A DNA stretch of 64,000 bases from assembly GCA_973895155.1 (NCBI GenBank), contig OZ316894.1, positions 16,058,001 through 16,122,000 of the forward strand. Direction: 5' to 3'. Below, piece by piece: positions 49,934-60,680 of this stretch (position 1 is the stretch's first letter; every line of letters begins with the position of its first letter). Origin of the DNA: Marsupella aquatica. Lineage: Eukaryota > Marchantiophyta. Made by a program: the position numbers and the translations under genes. The notes under the pieces were generated by a model, which was not told the DNA's origin, searched no databases, and worked only from the letters and a program-made list of their open reading frames with translations.

Positions 49934-51151
49934 TCACAGGAACCAGCTCCAAGCCCGGAGCTTCTCCATCTCTCTTGTCATGAATTGCATCATGACTAAT
50001 CTCCCCCTCAACCCGGTCCGGGATGGGAGTTTCCCCTTGTCAGTATGGGAGTCCTGAGAACTCTCCCCCTCTTTGGATGATCTGGATTCATTAAAGGACA
50101 CATCTCTACTGATAATTAGCTTACAGGTTACTAGATCCCATAACCTATAACCCTTCACACCTTTCTGATAGCCAAGGAAAATGCACTTCTTCGACTTGGA
50201 CTCCAACTTGGATCGAAGCTGGGAAGGTGTAAGCACATAAGCATCACATCCAAAAATCCTCAGATGTGAGTAATCTGCTGGACGCCCATACCTAATTTCA
50301 AATGGCGTCTTGAATCCAATAGAATTGGATGGAGAAAAATTTACCAAATAAACTACAATGTTGACAGCTTCAGCCCAAAACTCATGTGGTAAGCATGATT
50401 GACTCAACATACTCCTCGAGCGGTCCAATAGTGTTCGGTTGAGTCTCTCAGAAACACCATTTTGTTGAGGAGTATAACTTGTTGTGAGATGGCGGGTAAT
50501 CCCCTGCTCCTTACAATATGTTCCAAATGCCATGGAACTGTATTCAACACCGTTATCCGATCGAAGATATCTCACCTTATTACCAATCTAATTCTCTACT
50601 TGGGCTTTCCACTCCTTAAAAGTGGCAAAAACATCAGACTTATTGTGTAGAAAGTATATCCACACATACCTTGAGTAATCGTCTATGAACGTGACATAGT
50701 ATAACCGTCCAGAATGTGAGGGAGTAGGGGCTGGACCCCACACATCACTATGTACATACTCAAGTACCTCCTTGCTGGTGTGAGTTCCAACTTCGAAGGG
50801 TTTCCTGTGCTGCTTCCCTAGCACATAGTGCTCACAAAATTCCAACTTACAAGATAGCAAATTAGAAAGTAATCCTTTCTTTTGAAGAATAGCCAAACCT
50901 TTTTCACTCATGTGACCCAAACGGAAGTGCCATAGCCAAGCCGTCTCCTCATGAGATAAGGTTACATTGGCTTCATCACAGACTACACTGCCCTCCAAAA
51001 CGTATAGATTGCTATGTCTCTTTCCCTTCAAGACAACTTTAGTACCAGTTGAAACCTGAAGGACACCATTAGCAGAAATCCACTGATGGCCATTTGCTTC
51101 TAAAACTCCAAGTGAAATGAGATTTTTCATCATGCTGGGAATGTGTCTCAC
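49934..51151 (-). pseudogene. Copia integrase relic
   Basis: The right frame (50588-51151) has the pre-integrase zinc region (WHFRLGHMSEKGL...CEHYVLGKQHRKPF), in which the second Cys is replaced by Tyr, then HSDVWGP with the first catalytic Asp. A stop after KAQVEN leads to the next frame (49934-50575) with RSDNGVEYSS (second Asp) and PQQNGVSERLNRTLLDRSRS (catalytic Glu). The frame continues into the usual FGCDAYVLTP and KCIFLGYQKGVKGYRLWD stretches. The left-hand part of the upstream protease region was separated from it by the nested insertion at 51156. Confidence 0.93.
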
Positions 51152-51458
51152 ATTCCTGTGACGGGGTCCCCGTCACTTGAAATCACGAATAATGGGTTGC
51201 AGAGGGGTGTGCCTTGTTAATAGCCATTGTAAATAAGCCGTTTTTAAATTTTTTTAGTTAATTCCGCCATTATAGGTTGATGATGCCCCGGGTGACTTTA
51301 TATTCTTTCTCTCGTAACAATTCTAAGATTTGCGGCGACCTAAGCGGGCAAATATTTTGGGACCTTAAAAAATGCTAGGGCCAGCCCCATAGGACTTACC
51401 GTTTTGCTTGAGCTATCGTTGCAACCCCCTTGTAAAAAGAGGAATAAAAAATAGCTTT

Positions 51459-52049
51459 GGGGGGGGATTAAAATTCCCTATTAAGGGGCACCGCGAGTAC
51501 TAGTAAGGAGGCTACGGGGGGAATTAAATGCCCTTATGGTGGCCTGGCATGGGGCGAGCCGAGCGCGCCCCGCGAGTGACCAGGTGGCGCCCGGAAAACC
51601 TAGCCCCTTGCATAGGGAGGCGCGCCGCGCGAGCCAGGGGGTACCGCAAGCCGGGAGGAGCCCGCGAGTGGGCGAGCCCAATTGGTGCTACCGGGGCGCG
51701 AGGCAAGCCGGGGTGCAGCGCAGCCGGGCCGCAGCCGGTGCCAAGAGGAAAAGGTCATGGGAAGGGGGAAAGCTCCCGTGAGCCGGGCACAAAGGAGGGG
51801 TGAGTGAGGTGGGGGGGTATTAAACCCTCCTGCCAAGAGGGAGCAGGACCGGGCACGCCCTACATAGGCCCGCGTGCATCTGGGGCCCGCGAGTTGGAGG
51901 AGGAGGGGGTACACATTAAACCCTCCCATGGGGGGAGCCAAAGCAATAAGGGGAGAAGGAGGAGGGCGCGGCCGTAGGGGGCTGCCGGTACGTGGGGCGC
52001 CCTGCATAGGGCTGAGTGAAGTGAGGGGGGGAAAATTAAATTCCCCCGA
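51459..52049. repeat. Five dispersed G-run / TTAAA / C-run boxes
   Basis: Within 590 bp five boxes share the form G(5-8), a few bases, (A)TTAAA, then a C run: near 51459 (GGGGGGGGATTAAAATTCCC), 51516 (GGGGGGAATTAAATGCCC), 51811 (GGGGGGGTATTAAACCCTCC), 51903 (GAGGGGGTACACATTAAACC) and 52023 (GAGGGGGGGAAAATTAAATT then CCCCC). Each could fold as a short hairpin. Between them GCGAG, GCGCCCC and CATAGG phrases recur, so the whole stretch looks like a decayed long repeat. Confidence 0.7.
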
Positions 52050-52501
52050 CCTTGGAGTACGGGGCGCATGCAGCAAGGTGAGGAGGGCCGTGTGTCGGCA
52101 TGCGCGAGCCCTTCATAGGGTTGCGAGCCGGGGCGCATGGCGAAAGCCAGGGAGCCGGGAGAAAAAAAAAATACACAGGAGGGGTTCCCTTCCCTTTCCC
52201 TTGTATTAGCCATTTTCCTTTCTTTTCTCCTTCCCTACTTTCTACACGACTCCTCCCTTTGCCGAAAGCACTTTGCTCCCATTTCCGAAAGCTCTCTCTC
52301 TTGCAAGCTCTCTCATGGTGGATTGGGAGAGCTTGGGGGCTCACATTTTTCTGGGCATTAGAGGCGACGACATTGAGTGGCTTCTGAGGGAATTGAGGGT
52401 AATTGATTGATCGGGATACGGGGACCATTTCGGGCCAGGGAATTGACATTGCTACGGGTGACGAGATTTGGTGATTGAGGATTTGATTTCTGGATGCATG
52501 G

Positions 52502-54351
52502 ATGCTGGATCAATCGGAGTTTAGTGCGGCACGCGTTCGGAGATACAAGGCTGCTTACCGTGACTACGTTGAGACATTGATTGCAAGAGAGAGAAGAGAG
52601 AAGCTATGATGAGTACTGGACTGGTGGCAAGTTCCGCACTGGTGAGTAGGAAGGTTTTCCGTCGAATTTATCCCAAAACCTCCGCCAAGGTGATGGAGGA
52701 TTGTAGGAATATTTTTCAAGCCACCGGGCTCACGGAGTTGATGAAGGTGGAGATTACAATCCCTTCGGGGAAGAGTTGGAACATTGAGGCCGGGATGGAG
52801 TTACGTACGGAAGGAATCTACTTTGAATGTCTCCAACGGGTAGTGCCCCATGTGGAGTTAGCTAAGCTCCTGTTTCTGGAGAACCAGCAATTCTCATTCA
52901 CACCCCGGAACATAAGGGGAGAGCTCACGTTGAAATGGTGGCCGGTTGGGTGATTAATCCCACCTCCACTACTTCCATTCCTCTTTCTATTGTCAAGGAT
53001 GCTGAGCACAAGGGATTTCTGGCCAAGATTCATCAACGGGTCCTTGGTAACGTGCAATCCGGGGTGGTGAATGAAGAGCATTTCGTGGTAGCTATGGACA
53101 TTAAAAAACTATCCAACCCATGTGTACGGATGGTGGTACTATGGGTTGAAGAAGCTATTGGACGTCGATCCCGGGAGTGTGAAACCAGGTGGGGCTGTAC
53201 ACTTGATGGGGTCATTTTTGCTGGCCACAGCAGAAGGGTGGATTGTTTCCCCGGGATAGGAAGACTCTAGATCATCCCTTACCACGGAAATCAGGAGTAT
53301 TGCCACTACCATCGTGGGGAAACTAACGGAGGGATCATCGTCGGCGGTTGGGGATGATAATAGAGAGGAAGAAACCCAAGATGAGGACTCCACATTGGAG
53401 TGGCTTGAATCACTTGTGGGAGATCCGGAGGAGCCCCTGGTCTATGACATTCCTGATGTCTACCTGACAGAGTTACGGGAATTCTGAGAGGGAGTCCATG
53501 AGGGACTCAAGCTAGTCCACGCATTGAGAGATTCTCTCAAGCAGGCCACCGCCAGAGTAGAGACTTTGGAGCAGAGTGCCTTGTCTATGAAGGAGGTGAT
53601 CAAGGCCAAGGAGGAGGCCATTCATGAGAAGGTTAAACTTCTCCAAGCAGCTCACGTAGAGATCTCCAACTTGAAGGGAGCCTTGTCCACCAAGGCCAAG
53701 GAAGCGAAAGAGGTTGGAGTATTGAAACAGGCATTGGCCAAAGAGAAGCAAAATTCTGGAGAAGTGATGGAGTTAAGAGCCCAGGTGGGAGCACTACGGA
53801 GTCAAATGGTGATCTTTGAGACAAGGGCTAAGAGGAGTGAGGCCTTGAGTCTGGGGAAACGAAAGAACCCCTGCACACCTAGCTCCACACTTTCCCCGGA
53901 TTTGGTCTCCAGGGCCATTGAGATGGTGGTGAAGGAAGTCAGTGGGAAGTATGGACCCCTGTTGGATGCAGCCAAGAAGAGTCAAGAGAAGAGCAAGAGC
54001 TTAGAGAAGAAGCTCAGGGAGGTACGTAAATCGTTACGAGAAGCTCAGGTCAACACGGGGATGCCACCCCGATCTGTCACCCCTGGGACTCCCATGGCCA
54101 CCGGGCAGGTTTTACCGTTGGAGTTGCGGTCCGGTGAAGAGGCAGCCTTATGGAAGGACACCATTGGTGAGGGGTACATTAAGGCGTGGCAAGCCTTGGC
54201 CAATTTGAGGAAGCAGGGGAGCACTAGCACAAGGAGTACCCCAGTGAAGAAGAAGAGGAGTGAAGTGGCACTCACTCCAGTGGAGAGTGATGAGGAGGCC
54301 CACTCATGGGGCTCAAGCCAGGGCATCGTGAGTGAAGAGGAGGAGAATTAG
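52502..54351 (+). pseudogene. Decayed coding region of unknown family in the nested insertion
   Basis: Reading frames follow one another closely: 52502-52609 (35 residues, highly charged), 52606-52953 (115 residues, starting four bases before the previous stop ends), 52935-53270, then a frame open through 53195-54351 except for two stops near 53268 and 53485. The last part, 53524-54351, is 275 residues: a long coiled coil (KAKEEAIHEKVKLLQAAHVE, KSQEKSKSLEKKLREVRKSL), a Ser/Thr-Pro linker (PPRSVTPGTPM), a stretch LWKDTIGEGYIKAWQALANL and a basic-acidic tail (VKKKRSEVALTPVESDEEA). Taken together these look like one or two proteins of about 600 residues broken by two frameshifts and two stops. 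I do not recognise a polymerase, integrase, transposase or zinc knuckle. A gag-like structural protein or a captured host gene are both possible. Confidence 0.55.
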
Positions 54352-55393
54352 AGGGGTCGTACGGACGTGGTTGTACGGCCCCTTGACTTTCCAACTGTTT
54401 TGTGAGGGGTCACTCACGGGCTTGTTAGAAAGAGCTCACGGAGTTGATTCCAACAAGAGGCGGCGTTCCTCAAACAGAGCCAGGATGAGCAAGTTAGGGC
54501 CCGACGAAGTTGGGTTTACTGGATACTGAAATGACCATAACTTGGTCGTCCGATGTCTGTTTCAAGAACGGTTGAGTGCTTCATAATCAGGAGGAGGAGG
54601 GCTATCCAGGGGTGAACTCAGAAGTGCAAGTGGAAGGGCGCCTAGTTTCGGCCATTATGGGGTTCCTTGCAATTTCAAGGTTCACGGAGTAACGTTGGGG
54701 CGCCGTCGAAGGCACCGTCGGCCCCATTTTTAGTTTAGGGTTTAGAAGCATGTGTGTGCCGTATGGTTTTAGTTTAGGGGTTTCTTAGTAAAGGGTTTAG
54801 CGGCGCCGCTAGGGTAAGCCGCCATCGTTGTGGCCCCGTGAGGGGAGCTTTGGTGTTTTTTTTTTGGTATTTAGGGGGAAAGCCCCGGAGTAGTTAGGGG
54901 GGAACTCAGTCTAGTGTTTGCTTAGGGAAGTTAGCTCGTAGCCAAAAGAGGAAATCAAGCCAGAGTAGTGAGGTAGAGGTGTAGCACTTGCCCCAGTGAG
55001 GCAGTAGTTGGGCAGACGGCAAGAGGCCGGGTTGTCCTTGCAATGTGTTACAACGTTTTGCCAAAAGATATGGATTTGGTTTGATTCCTCAAGTTTTGGT
55101 GTGGCGTTATTTTTTTCTGGTTCACGATTGTGTTCTTTCCCCAAGAAGTGTCTAAAGAATACTTGCACGGATTGGTCGACCATGTGAGTAGGGGGGTGGT
55201 GAGAGCACTCCACCAACGACCAGTAGGAGTGTGTGTGTGTGTGGCGTAGTCCATAGGACTTGATCAAAAGCAGCGGGACTAGTCGGTAGACTTGATCAAA
55301 AACTACATTTCCGGGAGCGGAAATAAACATACTCTGAATCCTACATGCAATAGAATCCTAATAGCGTCCCTCCACGTTCCCGTCATACGATAA

Positions 55394-55442
55394 CAAACGA
55401 TTTTAGTAGGAGTAAATACGTATTTGTTGTGTAAATCGTTTG
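55394..55442. repeat. Nested palindrome at the right edge of the insertion
   Basis: Outer arms CAAACGATTT (55394) and AAATCGTTTG (55433) are exact inverted repeats, and the centre holds the perfect palindrome AAATACGTATTT (55414-55425). It lies 14 bp inside the insertion's right end. Confidence 0.85.
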
Positions 55443-55456
55443 ATAAGCAGGTGATA

Positions 55457-55690
55457 ATTCTTCAACGTTCTTACAACACCATCAAACATCTGAAATCTTA
55501 CAGATCCAAGTCCAACAACTTGACATGGGATTCCATTTCCCATCAACACTGACCCGTTGGAAACCGTGTAAAACTGAAAAAATCTCTCCTCGAGCAAATG
55601 TGAAAAGTACATGCACTATTTAGAATCCAGTCATCACTACCTGGATTTGACACTACGTTGAGAGCATAATCTTGGCATCACAATATGTCA
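55457..55690 (-). pseudogene. Copia protease region relic
   Basis: The minus frame reads FYTVSNGSVLMGNGIPCQVV then GLGSVRFQMFDGVVRTLKN, the segment after the protease active site in copia polyproteins. The catalytic D-S/T-G triad could not be read cleanly just upstream, where a stop or shift is present. The nested insertion cuts the frame right after TLKN. Confidence 0.75.
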
Positions 55691-56740
55691 TCATCATCGA
55701 GTAAATCTACCTCATGCGAGCTCGATGCTGCGTTAGCAGATGTAGTAGGGATCTTTACTCGACAATCCCTTTTCATGTGGCCGGGCTTGCCACAATTCCA
55801 ACATGCAAGAGGCTTCCTCTCTTGCGATTCCCTTTGGATTTAGATCTTCCTTGTGATGTAGATCTAAACCTGTTCTGTCCATTTGTGCGCTGCGCTTTTC
55901 TTCCCCGGTTCACGTTCAGCGCAGTGCTAGAAGAAGATGTTGTCTGTGATTGACCCAGCTTCTTCTGAGCATCATCAGACAGTAAAGAGCTCACCACCTC
56001 ATTATACGAAATGGACTTCAGATCTCTATACAAGAGCACCTGTTTCAAGCCCTGAGATGACGGCGGTAAGGAGCTTAGCAGAATCAAGGCCTTATCCTCA
56101 TCTTCAACTCCTTTTCCGAGGTTTGACAGATCCACCCCTAGACTGTCAAACTCATCTAGGTGATCCTGCATCTTGCTCCCTTCCTTGAGTCTGAGTCTCA
56201 TCAAGAGAGACTTCTTGTACAGCCGGTCTGACACATCTTCCCGGTAGTACTTCTCTCTTAGAGCCTTGAACAATGATGCGCAATCCGCATAATCATCCAG
56301 CTGCTTGATGATGTGCGACTTGAGATATAGCATCACTGCATTGACAGCAATCACCTGCTCTTGTCTCCATTGTCTCACAAAAATCTCCTCCTCTCCATCA
56401 TACTGCTCTCGCAAAGAAAGCAGATGAGCTAAGCCCATGGCCCGTAGAACACCCTTCACTTGCTTCTCTCAGAGCAAGTAATCAGTACGACCATCGTACT
56501 TCTTCATCTCAAACTTCACTCCTCCAAATCTAGCCATCTCCCTCTTCTTCCCTACTATCGATAGCTCTGGTAGTAGAACAACTTCCTCCACTGCACGCCG
56601 CACCGGTGATCATACCGGTGTACTAGTTCCTCCTCAAATGGTAGCAACTCCTCCTTAGACTCTCCGTCTGACCGTCGCGATCCTGAAGCTCCACCGACAC
56701 CAATTCTTCCAGTATCCTTCGAGTCACTCATATGAAACAA
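55691..56740 (-). pseudogene. Copia gag relic
   Basis: The frame at 55773-56459 has the gag (UBN2) pattern: LRAMGLAHLLSL, SHIIKQLDDYADCASLFKAL, KSLLMRLRLKEGSKMQDHLD, and ILLSSLPPSSQGLKQVL. A TGA stands just before it where the family has Trp (DYLL-stop-EKQVKG, near 56468). Near 55815-55830 a frameshift separates it from the zinc knuckle CWNCGKPGHMKRDC, which is intact in the other frame. An N-terminal piece (56555-56740) lies in a further frame. Confidence 0.92.
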
Positions 56741-58420
56741 TCACAAAAAAAATCTTTTTTTGAAACTTCTCATAAAACTCAAAACTCAACACCGTCGCGT
56801 AGCCTACAAAGCTAGGAGTCCAATATTGAAAGCCGAAATAAAAATCAAAATTCAACGGAAAAGTTACTCAAATTTTGGTCAGAGTGGGTAAAACCTTGGG
56901 AAACTCTCCCATTTTGACCACCTCAGAGAATAACCAAAATACCCAGTACAACCCGTCGTCGGAATCGCGATGTGATTGGTGCATCGCGTTGCCAACTCCA
57001 GTGGCAACGTCCTCACCAAAAAAGAACCAAAAAAGTTACCGTTCAGCGGATGGAATCTTTGTTGGACGGCCAAAAAATAGCTCACTGTTTTTTGGGAATA
57101 TTCACGCACAGTTTGACAGGTCTCACAGGGGGCCGTTCCCCCTGTCGGAGCAGTTAAAACAAAGGGCGGCAGGTCCCGTCACAAGAGGAAAAGCAAAGGA
57201 GAAATAAAAGGGTAAAAAGTGGGCCCTAAAGGGGGTCTTTAAGCCCCTTATCACTAAAATGCCGTGTATAAAAAAAGGCGCATCCACATAGGCGACGCGA
57301 GGCGGGCCAGGCACCGTCGAGGGTCTGGGAGGGGGAAATACACGGCAGCCGGCGAGAGTAGGGCGTATGGGCGGGTGTGCGTACTCACCGAAGCCAGGGG
57401 CCGGGGACAAGGTGCGGGGGTCGTAGGGTCGACAAGGGCGGGGCAGGGCCAGCCGGAGGCAGCCCCCCGGTGCATACTAGAAAGACGGGGAGGGGGTTAG
57501 GGCCACCAGCTGTGGCTGCAAACGTGCCGGCTGGCGCAGCTCGCCGCTGCGTGCAAGACAGGATCGGGGGGGAAAAAAGGACCGGTGACGCGCGGCCCTT
57601 TTTGGGAGTATCGGGGTCACGGGGGAAGGGGGGCGAATACACAGCCGGCCGGGGGTAAATGAGTGGGGCCCGAAATGAGGTGTGTATACACACAAAAGTG
57701 TCCCCAAAACCCCCCTAAAAAGGCAAAAGAATCCCTCGGGTTAAGGAAGGAACAACACACCTTAACCGTCACCGTTTCCAATGATAAAACAACGAGTTAC
57801 CGACGGGATTTGTTGCCGAATCACACCGGCACCGTCTGCAACACCAGCACTGTAAAAACTTCCACCGCGTTGCCTTCACTCCGCATCAAGTGCCAATCTC
57901 GGGCTCAAAACGACCGCCTCACTGCGATCAAACTGTTGAGCCAAAGCACTTCGCGTCTTCCACTGAGTCGGACGTAACGAAGAGAAACCCGGTTCAGATG
58001 TGAACAAGCTCCATAGCTTGTGAAAAAAAAACCTGAACGCCTCCGTCACTCGTCACGTCTCACTTGGTAACAACTCGGCAACTATCCAGCTACCAAAACG
58101 ACCAGCTCGCTTCAACCTTCAACTTGAGCTATAATGTGCGACCCCTCCCGCACCGCACAGCTCACACCATTGGAAAATGCAAACTCTGGTCTCTCCCCCG
58201 AAATACCGTCGAACACAAATAAACCCTGAACGATGCAAATTTCAATTCCTCCGCACCACGGATACCGATCAGCAAGTTCTAACCACCGTTAGAACACCCT
58301 CTCACTAACCTATCCGCTCAGCCACACACATTCAAGTTTCATGGAATGAAACTCCGAATGTGCCACCAACAATGAACGCTGGAAAAACCTGTCACGAAAA
58401 AACCTCGTCACCTCCCAGGC
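56741..58420 (-). other. Untranslated leader of the copia element with a GC-rich block
   Basis: This 1.7-kb stretch between gag and the primer-binding site is longer than usual. A very GC-rich block lies at about 57270-57660 and supports only composition-driven open frames on both strands. It may be another old insertion, but no ends were found. Confidence 0.5.
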
Positions 58421-58434
58421 ATGCTCTAATACCA
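58421..58434 (-). other. Primer-binding site of the copia element
   Basis: On the minus strand TGGTATTAGAGCAT follows the 5' LTR by two bases and matches the complement of the initiator-Met tRNA 3' end as used by plant copia elements (TGGTATCAGAGC type). Confidence 0.9.
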
Positions 58435-58436
58435 CT

Positions 58437-58780
58437 TGTTGAGCATAGATGACATTCGTAACAGCAAGCACATGAACCATCCAACGCACAATAGTCGACA
58501 CAGAGAGATACGTGGTTCACCTCCACATGAGGCTACGTCCACGGGAACACACAAGAGCTTTACTGCACTCTAGGTCGACCGGTCATACCAAGCATCCACA
58601 GCACAAGCTCTCCCTATCTTTCAACTAGCCCCGTAACAATGAACCTAAGTTCCACCAAGGTCTGGCATCAGCCCTGGCTTTATACACAACAGCACTACCG
58701 TTAACATTAGTTAAGTCCTCACTCGAGTTAGACTAACTGTGGTTAGCTCATGAGTCACAAGACTAGAGCAATATCTAACA
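58437..58780 (-). repeat. 5' LTR of the copia element
   Basis: In plus orientation it starts TGTTGAGCATAGATGACATT and ends GAGCAATATCTAACA. It is 344 bp. Confidence 0.95.
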
Positions 58781-58785
58781 CAAGG

Positions 58786-60680
58786 TAGAAATTTCTCCTC
58801 TAACTTTCTCAGATTTTAATGAAAGTTGGTAATATTAGACTTGTTGGGGAGATCTGTCCAAGCTACTTGTGACTGAAGAAGAGCTGATTCCATTGCATTT
58901 CACAAGAATTTAAAAGTTAAAATTTGTTGAACAAAATACTTTCCAGAAGCTAGAAGAGTGTGAGCTGGTTGGTATGTAAAGGGTGTCATGGTCCATGGGG
59001 ATTGTATGGTTCACAAGCTCATTCCATGCAGGCTACAATTTACCATATATAATTTCCCGGTGTACTTTAAAACCAATGTATATGTTGATAAGCAATGTTT
59101 TACATCAAATATTTAGAATCTTCCTGAAATATGCAGCCATTTTCCCCAAATATGAATAACCATTTTCCCCAAATTTGACAAAAACTAACAAGTTTTTTGC
59201 GGGATTTTTTGTCAGAGGGACTGAAGTTTTCAATAAACCAAATATCTAAAATGTTCCTGAAATATGCATTGTAACAATTTCCCAATCTCACAAACACTAC
59301 TTGACTTTTTGTCAATAATTAATCTTTTTATCAATCCCTGTCAACAGGGACTGAAGTTTTCAATAATTGTTTAATAATTGAGCAAATCTGAGTGTCCCTA
59401 CAGTAGTACTCTGGTGCCTCCCAAGCTCTCTCTCTCTCTCTCTAGTATATCTTCTTGCACCTGCAATGTAGACGAGTTCATATGGTTGTAAAGGTATTCT
59501 TGCCAGTCGCACTCTCTGCAACTAGTAACTAGTAACTAGTACCTCACAAAGCTGCAATGTCCATCTGAGTTGAGAGGTTAAACACTGTGATCCATCGGAG
59601 CATCAACTTCCATGGAGGGTGTAAGGGAAACAATGACATGCACCATCGGACCATGGCTTTTGCTAAATGAAAAGTCTACTGTCGTACTGTTCAAAGAAAT
59701 TGAAGCATTGAGACGAAGGGAATTCTCCCAAAACTTTGACTGAGAGTGCTCAACTTATTGTATGGGGACTGCTCACAGCATTTGAAGAACACAATTTTAG
59801 GGAGAAGGTGGCAAGTGAAGTTCCCCCTAAACTTAATGTGTGGGGACTGCTCATAAAGGACTCAAGTAGGGCACATTTTCAGGGAGAAGGTGTGGGTTCA
59901 AGTCCCCTCTCTCTCGCTGTGTGTGGGGGAGGATTGGTGGGTGGGTGGCTAGGTAAGCTGGGCCAAGAGCCATACAAATTTCCTGCAGATGAAAAAATTC
60001 GGTGCCCTCAACAAAAGATAAGAAACCAGTAGAATCCTCGTTAACCAAGATTTCTGAAAAAGCTCATGTGCAAGGGCTCACCTCAATTCAAAATAAAATA
60101 AATAATCTTGTAAACCTTGTAAAATTGAGACATCTCTTCCAATGCTTTGGGGCCTAGTTCCTACATGCTGAACCCTGTAGGACATAGGCCACTCTCGAGT
60201 CTAAAGATAGTTTAATACTACAAAAGAATGGATGATGGTGAGAACACACGAAGGCCAGAGCGCATAGTTGATTAGCATGTGGTTTCAGATATATGTAGCC
60301 TTTAACATCAAGGTTAGCAAACGAAGCCCGTCTTTCATCAGGCCTTGCAGGGACTAACATTAATAGAATCACACACTGGAAAAAATGACGTGACATACAG
60401 GGTCTTCAGTGTTTCCAGCAGTGATGGACACCACCGAGCATAATGCGCTGCTCGCCTATCAACATCTGATTTTGTTAAGAATGGACATTGTGTCGTGTAA
60501 AATCGCTAGTGTTCTAAGCTCCATCAGATATCCGGTGGCTCGGACCAATTACGAACATGATGATGCAGATCTGATCTCCATGTTTTATCATGTTGATAAG
60601 CGATATACATCCGCCGAATCCACGCTCCGTTGTTTAAAATGAAGTGAAATCTAATGGATGCGATCTAACTCTGATTCTGC
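58786..60680. other. Intergenic region, no supported gene
   Basis: Only short frames are seen. A (CT)n run lies at 59426-59443, a triple ACTAGTA repeat near 59520, and a diverged pair of about 78-bp units at 59759-59914. Confidence 0.45.
59759..59914. repeat. Diverged tandem duplication, about 78-bp unit
   Basis: TGTATGGGGACTGCTCA near 59759 recurs near 59837 as TGTGTGGGGACTGCTCA. Both units continue with CACA(A)TTTT(A/C)(A/G)GGGAGAAGGTG and TTCCCC or GTCCCC ends. Confidence 0.65.

Larger units (their letters stand above)
51156..55456. mobile_element. Unclassified 4.3-kb insertion nested in the copia element
   Basis: The copia frame reads DGVVRTLKN to the right of 55457 and VRHIPSMMKNLISLG to the left of 51151, which in intact elements are neighbours. 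ATTC stands at both joins (51152-51155 and 55457-55460), a likely target duplication. The insert begins with a perfect hairpin (GTGACGGGG-T-CCCCGTCAC, 51158-51176) and is GC-rich. I found no long terminal repeats when comparing its first and last 300 bp. It carries repeated G-run/TTAAA/C-run boxes (51459-52049) and a decayed plus-strand reading frame (52502-54351). It fits neither a standard LTR element nor a known DNA transposon by eye; a non-autonomous LARD- or Helitron-like element or two stacked insertions remain possible. Confidence 0.75.
47608..58780 (-). mobile_element. Ty1/copia LTR retrotransposon, full length but broken
   Basis: LTRs lie at 47608-47949 and 58437-58780, both with TG...CA ends. 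Flanks are GAAGG (47603-47607) and CAAGG (58781-58785), a 4-of-5 target duplication. The primer-binding site at 58421-58434 is the initiator-Met type, and a polypurine tract lies at 47950-47961, so the element reads right to left. Domain order on the minus strand is gag, protease region, integrase, reverse transcriptase, RNase H, which defines copia. By eye the LTRs differ at about 15 of 342 positions plus a 2-bp indel, mostly transitions. Gag, integrase and reverse transcriptase all contain stops or frameshifts, so it cannot move on its own. The size of 11.2 kb, twice that of most copia elements, is due to the insertion at 51156-55456 and a long leader. Confidence 0.95.

Noticed and set aside
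51481-52449. Several 80-158-codon frames on both strands at the start of the nested insertion
   Set aside because: They coincide with the GC-rich repeated boxes and overlap each other on both strands, which suggests composition rather than coding.
54736-54804. TTTAGGG motifs resembling plant telomere repeats
   Set aside because: Only isolated copies, not in tandem, within the nested insertion.
57264-57693. Overlapping frames on both strands in the GC-rich copia leader
   Set aside because: High GC removes stops; residues are Pro/Gly/Arg-rich without domains.
59895-59905. GGTTCAAGTCC, a match to a tRNA/SINE B box
   Set aside because: No A box at the right distance and no tRNA fold could be found; it lies in a diverged tandem repeat.
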